Below are positions 13,371 through 24,779 of a DNA stretch of 64,000 bases, piece after piece. The stretch is from Limanda limanda (taxonomy: Eukaryota; Chordata; Actinopteri; Pleuronectiformes; Pleuronectidae). The stretch is taken from contig NC_083656.1 of NCBI RefSeq assembly GCF_963576545.1, positions 8,064,811 through 8,128,810 of the forward strand. The letters run 5' to 3'. The position numbers and the translations under genes are program-made. Numbering within the stretch: position 1 is the first letter of the stretch; each line of letters opens with the position of its first letter. The notes beneath the pieces are model-generated. The model saw only the letters and a program-made list of their open reading frames with translations. It made no database searches and was not told the DNA's origin.

Positions 13371-14640
13371 CAATTAATCAAAAGCCAGAAAACCAGGGGG
13401 GACAAATAATGAAATGAGTAGGAGATGAGGGGGCGGAGGAGGGATACCAGTGAACCGTTCTGAACCCACTTCTTCTGCTCTCAGTTCTCTGTCTGTGGTT
13501 ATAAATGACTTCAGATTTGACGTTTCCAGCCGGCGACCTCACAACAAAACACTCGCTTTTATTCAAACAGTGACGGAAATAAAAGAAAACAAAAAAATGA
13601 CTTTTTTGATAAAGAAAGGCTGGAGGGGGGGTGTGTGTGTGTTGTGCTGCTCCCATCAAGCAGAAAGGCGGGTGGTAGTCGGTAGGGGCTCGCAGCCGGG
13701 CCCCACTTTGGAAAGCCCTCATAAATCCTGATTTGAGCGGAGCGCCTAACCAGAGGAGGTAAGGCACGTCAAGAGAGGGGGGGGGGTGGAGTGCTGGGAG
13801 GGGGGTGGTGGCAGCTTGCCTCTTAAAATGCTACGTCTGATTAAGTCTTTCCATTAGGTGACAGCTGAACTTTAACATTAATATGATAATATTGAAATAA
13901 GTGTGTGTTATTTACTTCGGCTCCGGAGGTGGGGACGGGAGGGGAGAAGAGAGGGAAGGAGGAGGGAATGATGAATGATTTCTGGACAGCTTTGGGTGAC
14001 ATGCCAGGCGAGCTGACCCCCCCCTCCTCCTCCTCCCATAATCAGACTTGACAAAATGGAGACATATGCAGAAATATTGGTTACAGTCGGCATCACAGCC
14101 CTGCTCAGGCCTTCCCTCTCTAGTAACCGCCGGCCGCCCCGCGAGCCGCCCTCCAAATTGTCTGTGGGCATTGAAGCATCTATTTCAATTGGCACTTCCT
14201 TCCTGGCCCCGGGATTTTACATTTAGTCTGTGTCATTTACATATTACTCTTAATCAAAAATCCACAGTGGGCGACAAGGGGAGGGGAAAAAAAAAGAAAA
14301 ACAAGAAAGAGGGAGCGAGAAACAAAACCGTGGCGTCACGGTTCAGGAGTAGGCACAGAGCACTTTATGAAATGGAGATGTGACAAGACATTACGGTGTG
14401 TGTGTGTGTGTGCGCCGGCTTGTGTGACTTGTGTGCATGTGTGTGTGTATTAGGAGGCAGTGCATTAGATAATGCAAGGCCTATTGAAATATTTGCGTGT
14501 GAATGCTTGTGTTTGTGCGATTGTCGGGGGCTGCGTTGTGCACGAAGCAGCCAGCAAGGGAGACAAAGGCTGCAAGTTGAATATGGGCTGTAATAAGGCT
14601 TGAAAAACAAAAGGCAAAGAGACGTCAAGAATGGAGACGT
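13371..14640. promoter_or_regulatory. Candidate cis-regulatory block 0.5 kb from an exon
   Basis: Unique sequence with contrasting segments: an AT-rich homeodomain-like stretch at 13820-13915 (TCTGATTAAGTC, CATTAATATGATAAT), a CpG-dense stretch at 14125-14150, and CATTTACATATTACTCTTAA near 14235. Such mixed unique sequence in a developmental-gene neighbourhood often marks a conserved element; conservation is not tested here. Confidence 0.3.
14396..14450. repeat. Interrupted (GT)n
   Basis: Two GT runs (14396-14412 and 14431-14449) separated by a CGCCGGCTTGTGTGACTT-type interruption. Confidence 0.95.
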
Positions 14641-15113
14641 GTACAGTGTGCACCGTCTTTTGCAGCTAGTTTCTACAGGGTGCTGTGCAGGGCCACTGCT
14701 TTCCTCAGTCCAACCAGACACTTAACAACAATGAATGCGTGTCACAAAGCACACATTCACACGGATTGATGAGTTGGTTTGTTTGCTGAAACGAACGTCA
14801 ATGTCGTATTGATGAAATATAAAAGACCCTCAAAAAGTGCAAATGCTGCATCTATAGAAGTTGAACCTTGATGAAGAGTACAAATTCATCCACACATTCA
14901 TTCATCCATATATTTAAGTGCTCTTTAGTGTATTTATCCATCCCCACCGGTGTTCTCTGGAAAACCAATGCTACACAGTGTTTGAGACCCTTTACAAATG
15001 GTACAAAACATAATTTAATTACAGACTTTATGGAACGGTGACAACTCACATCACTGTTAAGTGCACAACACGTACAGAGAGGTGCAGAAACAATGTCCCT
15101 ACCTTCCTCTTAC
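14641..15113. other. Intron immediately after exon 15114-15175
   Basis: Contains the GTAAGA donor at 15113-15108 (minus) and otherwise unremarkable unique sequence. Confidence 0.7.
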
Positions 15114-15175
15114 CTTCTCAGCATGCCGGTAAGGATGCGAGAACTCTTGCCCAGGTTGGCGTCTGTTTCTCGCAG
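15114..15175 (-). CDS. vti1a: vti1a exon: end of SNARE motif
   Basis: The minus strand encodes LRETDANLGKSS followed by RILTGMLR plus two bases of the next Arg, equivalent to residues 174-193 of mammalian Vti1a-beta and identical to it. This is the C-terminal, membrane-proximal part of the SNARE helix. The next exon should supply the IIQNR linker and the single C-terminal transmembrane anchor. The acceptor is a textbook pyrimidine tract ending in CCCCAG; the donor is GTAAGA. The exit phase is 2. If the donor is not used, the junction reads AGG TAA, giving an immediate stop after GMLRR. The following exon was searched for on the minus strand down to position 1 and not found. Very sure of identity. 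Confidence 0.97.
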
Positions 15176-15289
15176 CTGGGGAGACAGAAGGGGTGAGAGA
15201 CAGGTCTTAGTTTTCATTCTGATCCGACAGCTCTCAAGGTTATTAAACTCAGGCTATGTCTAGAGCGGTTCGAAATTAAATTAAAAGGA

Positions 15290-15610
15290 ATATCACTCCT
15301 CTTCTGACAAGCTGACCTTTTATGTCTCCATGCCAACGACAGCCGTAGCAGGAGGTAATGGGTTTATCAGGTTGTCCGTCCAAATGTCCTTTGTGAATAT
15401 GATATTCCATCTCCGCAAATTTCTTCAAATTTGCCAAAAAACGTTCACTTGGACTCAAGGATGGACTGATTAGATTATTATAGTTAATGGTAAAAGTTTA
15501 AGGTCACTAGGACTTCACAAAATATCTTTCTGACAGTAACTTTTCATTTATGCACAAATAATGACATTATTTCACACAAATGTCTAATAAAAGTGTTGAT
15601 ACTTAATTTT
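15290..15610. repeat. Diverged teleost interspersed repeat (resemblance from memory)
   Basis: The segment contains a chain of phrases I associate with an abundant teleost repeat: a CCATGCCAACGACAGCC start, GTTGTCCGTCC, TTCTTCAAATTTG, CACTTGGACTCAAGGATG, ACTGATTAGATT, AAGGTCACTAGGACTTCAC and TTTCACACAAATGTCTAA. No reading frame spans it. It begins about 115 bp upstream, in transcript order, of the acceptor of the 15114-15175 exon. The family name and exact ends are not established; the match is recalled, not searched. Confidence 0.5.
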
Positions 15611-17912
15611 TGGTGGCCACTTTGAAAATGTAGTGACTCTATATTTGAAACATTGCCTTGCTGACATGGTGACAACTTTGTCCTTAAGAATCAACTGTGA
15701 ACACAAACAAGGAATTTGCCTCTGTATTTTGTCAAAATATGTTTTATATATAATATATTTTCACCACATGAGTCTTTCTTATAACTTTTAGATCCCCAAG
15801 TCTATTAACTAGAGGCTTCAAGAGCTGTTTTGTTCTGACGGAAATAAAACATCTGTAACTGTAACTAATGGCCTTCTCCTCATGTTGCCGTGGATCAACA
15901 TTAAAATATATACAATAAGAATAAAGAAAAGTGACAAGGACAATTTACTTTTGACTTCCACTGAAAGCATAGAGAATCCTTGTAGACACAGTTAAAATAA
16001 TGATCACGGCCATTCAGTATATGCACTATAATATTTTTCTTTTCCTTGCCCCATCTTCTCTCTTTTCTTTCTCTTCGCCTTTTTTTCCACGGGGGTCATA
16101 TGAATGTTTCCTTCGCACTTTCTTTATCTGGAGTAGGGACTTTCACAGGGAGGGGGATTGGCGGAGATGTTGCCAGCGAGATGTGAGTGTGACTGCGGTA
16201 AAAACGCTGACACTGCACCGAGCGAGCTGCCACTAACGTCCACCTGTAGTCGCATTCCTAGAGGATGATGGGGGGGGGGGGGAGTGTGGGAAAGAGTCGC
16301 TGCTGAGAGTTTCTGTCTGGAGTCAGCAGGGAGTCATTCATCTTCTTCTCCCTCTGAGACAATAACCGCATTCCCAACAAAGCCATCCTCAGTCAGTTGC
16401 TTTTCATCAGCATATTAAATTGCGCTTTTAATTTCATAATTTTCACATCTCTCTCCTCCGGTTTCGGCATCACTCTTTTTCTTGTTTGTTCTGGCTCATC
16501 TCGCAGTCATGTCTCTTGCCTGCGCTGCTACTTTCTTCCTCTCCTTCCATCTCTCCTTCGTACCCTCTGGCAGCCTGGGCTGGTGCGATGCAGGTTGCCA
16601 GAGCCGAGGATACATGTGGTACAGTGGAGGAAGTCGGGGACCTGGGGTTTGGGCCCTCTGGCAAAGACAACAAGTCCTGCAGTAGCCTGATGTCTGCCTC
16701 TACCCGCAGATCTGTGCCCCCCCTAGACACTTCACACTTTCTCCCAAAATACACCTCTCTCTGAATCATTCCTTCTTTCCATTCCTCTCCCTCTCTTCAA
16801 AACCTCTCACCAAATCACGTGCTTTCCTCCTTAACCTAAAATGGAATGCAAGTGAAATTTCAGTGCAGCTGACTGTCTAAAATTCACTGTGCTTATCTGT
16901 ATAGGGAGAACGAGAGGAAGGTGTTTCTCACTCTTATTTTATTTTTCATGTATTTGTATCCATGTCCTTTCAATCATTAATTGCCAGAATAAGGTATTTA
17001 ACAAAAAAGCCTTGAGGATAGAGATGTAATTCTGTTTTCTGTTTCTAACTCTAAAAGGTTCTGAACAAGATAAAGGCAAATTAATTACTTCTTTATTACC
17101 ACTAATCCTAAAATATGAATAATCTCAGATGACTAAAGCATCCCCTCACCGCACTTGAACCCCTTAAAAGAGCAGTACGAAATAATGCAAACAGTTAACA
17201 TTAAAGTTGTAGCTTGTTGTTGCTATAGGCAGCAGGCTAGCAAGCAATGTTTCAATTTGAAGGCTACAGATGGACGATGAGATACAGAGGGAAGATGTGC
17301 ACCTGATCAAGAAAAACCTGAGTGGACAAATTGAATAAGTAGATAGTATGAGTAAGAAATTCAAGGAGTAGAATTATTCATTTGGGGGGGAAAATTAATA
17401 ATTTGTGCAGACAAATTGCTTATTTTGTTTCTTGAAACTACCCTTAAATGAATCATTTTATACACCTGAATTATTGATTCAAATATATATGTATAAATTA
17501 CTAATTTTAGGGAGTGACTTTATACTAAAACACGCCCCCTTACTTGCTGTCTGACTCTCTATGAATGAGCCTGGAGAAGGTTTAAAGCACTTTCTTCAAT
17601 CCACTCCGGGTTTCAGAGTTGGGAGCAAAGCGGTTTGACCCGGTGTGGAAACCTTCCACTGACTTCAATTTGTACCATAAAAGCTAAACAAAAGGCCACA
17701 CCTCCTGCTGCACGCAGGGGTTTGTCTGTAGGTGTGTGTGTATTTGTGTGTATACATTTATGTGTGTGCATGTCTGTGTCCACGTGTTGGAATTTATGCT
17801 AAAACTGCAACTACTTCTCCATTTCATTCATAAGAGCCGCTAACTGTCCCTGTGTCTTTACATCTTTGCATGATTTTACTTTACTTTTGCCCGACAAACT
17901 GCCTTTAAAGCC

Positions 17913-17915
<3 letters not shown>
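15611..17915. other. 3.6-kb intron, central part
   Basis: 15611-16000 is AT-rich and may hold more of the adjacent repeat. 16000-16850 is pyrimidine- and GC-richer, with overlapping chance frames. 16850-17900 is AT-rich with TG patches. No coding exon seen. Confidence 0.6.
16270..16282. repeat. G13 homopolymer
   Basis: Thirteen consecutive G. Similar runs occur at 50129-50140 and 55493-55505. These are prone to sequencing length error. Confidence 0.9.

Positions 17916-17986
<71 letters not shown>
17916..17986. repeat. (GT)~35 perfect microsatellite
   Basis: About 71 bp of pure GT in the 3.6-kb intron, some 0.8 kb downstream (transcript order) of the 18781-18851 donor. The transcript carries CA repeats, which are known hnRNP L binding sites. 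A looser TG-rich stretch at 17731-17780 belongs to the same neighbourhood. Confidence 0.99.
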
Positions 17987-17988
<2 letters not shown>

Positions 17989-18780
17989 GGGGGCTGAGCA
18001 AAGAAGACTCATGGGAAGAAGGGAGAGAGAGACAGAAAGCAAAAGAAAGAGAGAGCAGGTACTCTCAGTAGACACTGTCGACCGTTTTGAAAGGAAATGT
18101 TTGATTTCCTTTGAAATCGCCCGTGCGCGGCCCACTGCCATGTTGTGATCTTTAAGCATTCTGCGATGAGGGGGCCGACAGGGTTGGGGCCCCCTTCCTG
18201 TGTTTGGTCTTTTCTGTCTCTGCCTACCTGTCTGTTCGGCTGGCTGCCTGGATGTAAGGAGGGGCAGGGCTCAGGATAAAGACGAGGGGGGGGTGGGGGG
18301 GCTCTCTGAGGGGAATAAGCGAGAAGGAGAGAGGAAAACCGGAAAGGAATGCTGAGGAGCGAAGGTGAAGAAGGACGGCGGCTGGCAGCGTTCAGGTGAG
18401 GGAGGTCTCCATCTTCGGACAATATGCGAGCATGGCGGGAAAATATGCTCCACATTTTATTATTCCAACATTCACACTGAGGTGATACCGATCACTGAAC
18501 ACACTTGGATACAATACAGTGCAATCAATAAATAAGCACATTAACTCGCTTGTCAAAACCCCGGCGCCGACACTCTGTGTGAACAAGTGTGAGCAAACCC
18601 ACGACAGTGTGCGCGCCGTGTTTTTGTGTGCAGACTCGCATTTGTGTGTTTACTGAGCAAACCCAGCAGAAAGGGGTGAAGGCTGTCAATGTTGTTAACC
18701 AGTTGTAACGCCTCTACAGCCTCACAAACACGTGTTAGAATAGACAGATGAGTGTGTGCAGGTGGCGTGTGTGTACTCAC
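17987..18780. other. Intron next to exon 18781-18851
   Basis: Holds the GTGAGT donor of the neighbouring exon, then TG-rich sequence and, at 18200-18420, a GC-richer stretch with G runs. No further exon. Confidence 0.65.
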
Positions 18781-18851
18781 TCTTTCTCTGGCTCTCTGGA
18801 TCTTCTCACGGTCGGTGTGCAGGTTGGCAAGGATCTCCTGGCCCACTTGTT
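18781..18851 (-). CDS. vti1a: vti1a exon: centre of SNARE motif (zero layer)
   Basis: The minus strand completes Glu150 and then reads QVGQEILANLHTDREK followed by IQRARER, equivalent to residues 150-173. It covers the middle of the SNARE helix, including the predicted ionic zero layer. The aligned residue there is Asp (codon at 18811-18813) in the DREK context, as in mammalian Vti1a, where yeast Vti1p has Gln. Substitutions from human lie in I/V, M/I, E/A and SH/HT positions, a pattern of conservative drift that argues for a functional gene. The acceptor is CCCCCTGCAG after a pyrimidine tract and the donor is GTGAGT. Entry phase is 1 and exit phase 0. Very sure. Confidence 0.97.
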
Positions 18852-21800
18852 CTGCAGGGGGAAGAAGACAGAGTGTGAGGAAGATGGAAGTTTCCACCAT
18901 TTTACACAAAAAATGTGAAACAAATGCCAAAAAGTAATTTTACATTTACGTGTCATATGGTTGGAATGCCCACAATGAGCTCTAATGATTTCATGCTATT
19001 CATCCATGTTTCAACTATATGAAACACTTGATTCTCCATGTTTCTGTCTCAATTACCTCCCACCATCATGAACAAGTTAGAAATAATATGACATTTTTCA
19101 GTTTGAGTGAGCATTTTTAATTACAAGAGCATAATATTCCAAATAAAGTGATTGTGTGGTATTTTGCACGCTAACTAAGCAGCAACAACACTGTCTGGAG
19201 GGAGCGTGAGGCAGGCAGATATGAGAATATTGCAGCTGTGGGAAATGTTTTTTAAAACCCTCTTAAAAACTGAAGTAAACAGACATTAAGTTCTGGGCAA
19301 CAATAACCCAGCGTCCACCCTGCCAGTGGGGTCTACTCAGCCGATGCAATATTCATTGAGGCATTCCTTGTTGTCGTAAACACATTAACGCTCAGTTATA
19401 AAACATCTCTGACAAGCCACCTGACAAGCTCGTCAGTGTCATTTTTCTGTCCCACCGGTCAGGGACGAAAAAGGAACCAAAAGAATAACATAAACAAAAT
19501 AAGACCCCTCCACCACCCCTCCAAAAAAGACCCCTAACTGCTGCCGTCAATGTAACCACACTGCTTCAGCATTAGCGCCTAAAAAATGAGGGAAGCACAG
19601 GATGAATCAGGAAAAAAAGGGAAAGGAGTGAAGAATCTTTGCATGGATCAAAGACGGGCTTTCAAGCACACCAAACAAATCCGGAATAAACAACGCAGTC
19701 GCTGACTGTATTACACTACACAGGTGCCGCACACCAAAGGGCCCACGTGCTGAGCGCCTGTTTAGGGGGAGCAGTGCAAAAAAAATGGGCTACATCTGGC
19801 AGCTAAACAAGAGAAGAGAGAGAGAGAGATAGATAGAGAGGGAGAGAAATTGAGAGACAGAGAGAGAAAGAGGGAGAGAGAGAGAGAGAGAGAGGGGATC
19901 AGGGAAAAGTAGGAGTAAAAGAAAGCACTGTCAAATGAACGACATTCGTCTCCCATTCATCCCGTTTCTTTTACCCCCCCCTCCTTTGCACTGTAACTGA
20001 CTCAATGTGCCTCTTCCTGCCTTCATTAATTTCTAATCTGGGACGAGACAGATTGAAGGATACCCAGATTAAACAGTGCAGTCAGACAGTCACATCTGAC
20101 AAATAGGGCAGATTAAAAGGCTGAGTGCAGGTATTAATAACCATAAAAATACAAGCCCTCCCCCGTCGCCCATTGGAGAAGAACAAGGAATAAACAGGAA
20201 GGGAGTTGCGGCGGAAGTATTCGGTTAAAGAGCCAAATAAGCATGTCTATCCATCTCTGTCAGGGCTGTGGCTTCTTTTTTTAAATAAATGAGTGTGACA
20301 AGTACTGCAGCAGCAGAGTGTTTTCTGGCAACTGCATTATTGGAAAGGTTTGCAAAACCTAAAAAGATGGATGAGCTCGTGGGAGAAAAGGCCTCCAAAG
20401 ATCTTTTTAGCACTGAGCAATCATTACACACATCCTGCTGAGGTGTGTGCTGCAGGACAATCGTGGTTTTGTTGAGATTAAGATAAAGAATACAAACTAT
20501 TTTAAAAGAAGAGGATAAAATCATGAAAAAGCTTTTTTCAATGAGCTACTTTTCAATGGTCAAGAGTGGGAATGCATTGGATTCAGGTTTCTGCCTCTTG
20601 TAGGCGCTGTAGAGCTCAGAATGATATAAACCAGAAGAAATAAAACCCTCAGTTTATATATGAAATTAGTCTGAATACTTCTGGATATTTTACTTGGAAG
20701 CCGGGAGCAGCTGACTATGACATTTGGGAAAACTTCAGGAAAATGTCCACACTTCATTGCATAACCCTGAAAGTAGCTCTTGTTGTAGAGAGAGAGAAGG
20801 AGAAGTGTAATTATGCAAGATGATGACCGAGCTTTTAGCCTTTAAAAGTTATTACCAGGTATTGGAAAGAAAAACAAGTCTTGTGACGTTGAGGAAACCA
20901 AACCTCCTTAACGGTGGGATTTACTGGATACCCATAAGTCCCCAGGGAAACCGTGGTGTTCATTGTCTTTACCATGCATCTTTCCCTCGCATTACTCATT
21001 CTCTGACATGTATCTACATTTCCATTCATCGTATTTAAGTCCTGCTGGCCAGCGGTGTGTGAAGAAAACCTGTTAGATACTGCGGACGAGAGCTTATTGG
21101 CAGCAAAGGATGAAAAAAGGGGTGAGGACAACCTCCGTGAAAATACAATAACGTGTCTGTACAGTCATATTGCAGGTTAATGTTGATGTGGGTGTTTTTG
21201 GTAATAACGGACCTATCATATCATTTTTGGTTTGTAAGATTAACATGTTACATATTAGTGTTTTTAACTGGACGTATTTTTAAGAAATACAGAATTTATT
21301 ACTAAGACAAAAACATGGCCTATTAAAATGTCCAGTTGATGAAAACAATGCATGAGAGGAGAAATAATTTTCTATTAAAGCCCTCGACTTGTTGCTCGTT
21401 AGCGTGTAAAATATTCCCGTCCTGTTTAAACAGCTATTAACAATTTAAATAACCCTGGCCCAGAGGCCTTGTTCTGACTCACTTGTTAAAGATCTCCATC
21501 CCCAAAGGTCCATTTAACAAGCCCATTATTCCATTACATTACACTCACACCAGCACCACAGAGTCTTCATTTAACTCATTCCTCCGATGCAACTGGAGGA
21601 AAGAATGAGCACAGGAAAGTTGAAGGTACAAGGAAGAGATGATATCTGGATAAGAATTATTTCCTATAAACCCGCGGTCATGCTACTGGCAAAGCACAGT
21701 CAAGATCTCATTTATCTCAGCTCAACACATCACCATCTTGTAGATAATGATAAGGCAGTCAGAAAATATGCTGTATTTACTGCACAATTAACTTCATTCA

Positions 21801-22020
21801 TTCAAATCCCTGCTAAGTATATGTTATATAGCTGTAAAGTGTTTTGGAAAATAGGTCGTACATATAAGAAAAGCAATTATACGATTTTCAGGTTTTTCTC
21901 CGCTATTTTCTGCAAAAATAATTAATTGAAAATTACATTAATGTTTCGTGTCACTTTCCAACGACAGAAACTTTCTCCTCTTTTATCTTCTCTTCTCTTC
22001 TGCTCGACATATCATTTATA
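18852..22020. other. 35.2-kb intron, acceptor-side part
   Basis: Begins with the pyrimidine tract and CTGCAG acceptor of exon 18781-18851. The rest is unique, AT-leaning sequence with the GA tract at 19811. No gene is supported. Confidence 0.65.
19811..19896. repeat. GA-rich purine tract
   Basis: Imperfect GA array with GATA and GGGA interruptions, the plus strand being almost all purine. The minus-strand transcript carries CU-rich sequence about 1 kb upstream of the 18781-18851 acceptor. Confidence 0.95.
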
Positions 22021-23560
22021 AATTGTATATATATGTAAATATCATTAAGTGCCCGTGTCCACTGGGTTTGAGTCACGAAAACACACACAGCTCGGAAACA
22101 TTTCTGGTACGAGCCAAACTTCCCGAATGCTTCAACTTTCTCCACAGACACCGTTTAATTGGAGGCATCATTTATTTTTACAGGAGCTGTTTCAGAGCCG
22201 TTACACACTGTCTCAGAATCCCTGTCTCTCTTTCTGTGTTGCCTTTTCCTTTTTCTTTTTTTTTGTGCCTTGCTCCCTCTGTCCCCAGAGCTGAAAGGGT
22301 ACAAGACCTGACAGTGGTGAGCTGTGAGGCTCAGCACAGCTCCTTTTCATTAAGCAGTTGAGACCACTTTTTGAAGGTTACCACACACACTTATATCCGG
22401 ACACAAGCCACACACTCCAACAAACGGGGTATGGAAGCCCACGGGAGGGTCGGGGGGAGGTGAGGAGGAGCCGGAGAAATGTTGAACCATAAATTTCTCT
22501 CGCTCTGTCTCTCAACCTCTCTCTCTTTCACACACACGTACAAACATATGCACTGTACATACTGTGCACTCAGATACTTATATACCTGTGATTCCCAGTT
22601 GAATAAAGTTACCTGTCTCGGTACACTTCCCAGAGAAGCTTTTTTGTTTTATTTTTTTTAACTTCTCTAGTCTACAACCGCCTGGTGACATACTTTCATC
22701 ACCTCCATCAATGTTGTACCCACACTGGGATGTATTTATAATGCTGAGCCCACAGGCCATGAGGCTCACACCTTCTCACTAAGCTACAGCTCAAAATAAA
22801 GAGGTGCACAGTGCTATGTCACAGGGGCATCGGGCATCTCAGGACTTAACAACAAATTCTATTTCACGTTAAGTAACGTTTATTTCTCAATACAGGGCGA
22901 TGACGGATTTCAAAAACAGTCTGAATGATTAGTCGTGTTCCAGAAGAAGGGCATCGTCTTCAACCTTTCAGAAGAGGAACTGGTCTGATCTTGCAGGAGT
23001 CTAAGCTCTTAAAAGGCCCAGACCAAGCAACACACTGGGCAGGGTAAGGCTGGGCCAGCCGAGTCCATCCTGACTTAGCCCATGCATCAGCCCTTCCCCT
23101 TACATGAGTCTGAGTGGTGGTGGGCAGTCAGGGTGGATTTCTGGGGCCTTTCTTCACTCCGCCAGGCTCTGTTTTATTCATCGCCTGCGCCCTGACCCCG
23201 CAGAGCTCCTGTTCTGACAAATCACTTCTGATTAAGACAGATCTCTGTTAGTCAGCCACTCAACTTGGCCTATTCATCATTCCACAGAAAATATTCCTCT
23301 CTCCTCCCCCAGTCCTCCCCCTCCCGGCTCGTTTGCCTGTCCGTCAGACCGAAGCAAGGCGCAAAAGAAATTTCCGCTTCTGTTTTAAGTGGCTGATTAT
23401 AGACAATTGGTGGATGGAGAGACGCAAGAGCGTCTTATGGGTGATAAGACGCGAGTTTAATGGGTATAAATGACCAGGCCTGTAGGAGACCAGCTGGTAA
23501 TAGAACCATTTGTTTAAAGCTGAACCAGCGTGCAGAGAACTGAAAGCTGCACTTTCCCTC
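22021..23560. promoter_or_regulatory. Candidate regulatory sequence cluster
   Basis: Unique stretches free of recognisable repeats. Examples are 22120-22230 (CCGTTTAATTGGAGGC) and 23190-23500 (TTCTGATTAAGACAG, GTGGCTGATTATAGACAATTGG, AGACGC repeated around 23425-23455). Motif content resembles developmental enhancers; conservation and activity are untested. Confidence 0.3.
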
Positions 23561-24779
23561 TATTTGAGCTCCCCCTCCTCTTTTCCCTTCACCTCAGCCT
23601 CAAAGTCAAATTCTCAGATCACCAGATTTACATTTTCTTTTAAACAGCAAAGTCCCCTTCACCCTCATTCAATGAGAATTGATGAGGCTCAGAGAGGAAT
23701 AGCTTGTTTTACATTTATGAAATTACCTATACCTTCATGTCCCTGTGGACACGGCTGGAGACACGCTGCCACTCATGTATTAAACTGCTTTTCATAGGTT
23801 AGTAACAATGGAAACAAAATATTTACTGTGAGTGCACTAATACTGTCAGATGTCTGAGAGCATTCATATGCAAAGTTCGACCATAATAAACTACGGCTAA
23901 AATTTCTAAGAAGCCAGATTAAATTAACCTCAACAACAACCCTGCTGGTGGCAGCGGGCTGAGGGGCGGGCGGGGTGAGGAGAGAACGAGCGCTCCTACA
24001 AGCAAATTGCCTGGACTTAATCAACCAGTCTTACTGAACCATCCAAATGAAAACTAATGGACTCGGGTGCTTGCTGTGATTGCCCCGCATGCAACAATGT
24101 GCAGGCAGGAGCGTTGCTTTCTGAGGTCTTCATTAAAAAAACAGGGAATTTCTACAGACCGCTGGTCATTCGACACACAAATGGTTCCTGACTGGTCAAT
24201 TGTGAAGCTCAAACACGGCGGACTCATTAATTCCCCGTTTCCAGTGCTGGGGAAATTATTTTTTTATGTGTTGATTAAACTTGGTCAAAATCGTAAAAAA
24301 TGTATGAAGTGTAGAATTAAAACTCGTCTCTGAATGAGCTAATTTGTGAATGCATTATTCATATTGCTGACATTTGTGTCACACAATTGTGTCGGCCACA
24401 TTGAAAGTAAAATAGAAAAGAAAAAAATAGCACATGAATGGTAAAAAATACAGAAACAAATATTAAAAAACAGGAGTGCATCAAACTTTATTCAACCACA
24501 GGCAGCATAAATAATTAGAGTTTAAGTGTTTTACTCTGCAACTTAAATAATTTGATTTGCATATGAATATTGTAAAAACCTTATGACAATACCGAAGCTG
24601 AAGGTCAAAGCTATTTGAAGAATTAAATAGAAGCACAACACAACACACTGAGTAAATATGAGTGAATGATGGCATAATCAGGGAGATATGTATGCAGAAA
24701 AAAAACATGACAGTTGGTCCTAATCATACAAAACATCTGATTCAAAACCCCGTGGTTGAACTGACGGAGGAGAAAAGTT

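Noticed and set aside
14461..14476. Palindrome TGCATTA-GA-TAATGCA
   Set aside because: Seven-base arms with a 2-base spacer occur many times by chance in a window this size; no supporting context.
1..15113. Search for the vti1a terminal exon (IIQNR linker and transmembrane anchor) or for tcf7l2 exons
   Set aside because: No minus-strand stretch matching the conserved linker or anchor and no recognisable TCF7L2 exon could be found by reading. They probably lie outside the window, although a missed short exon is possible.
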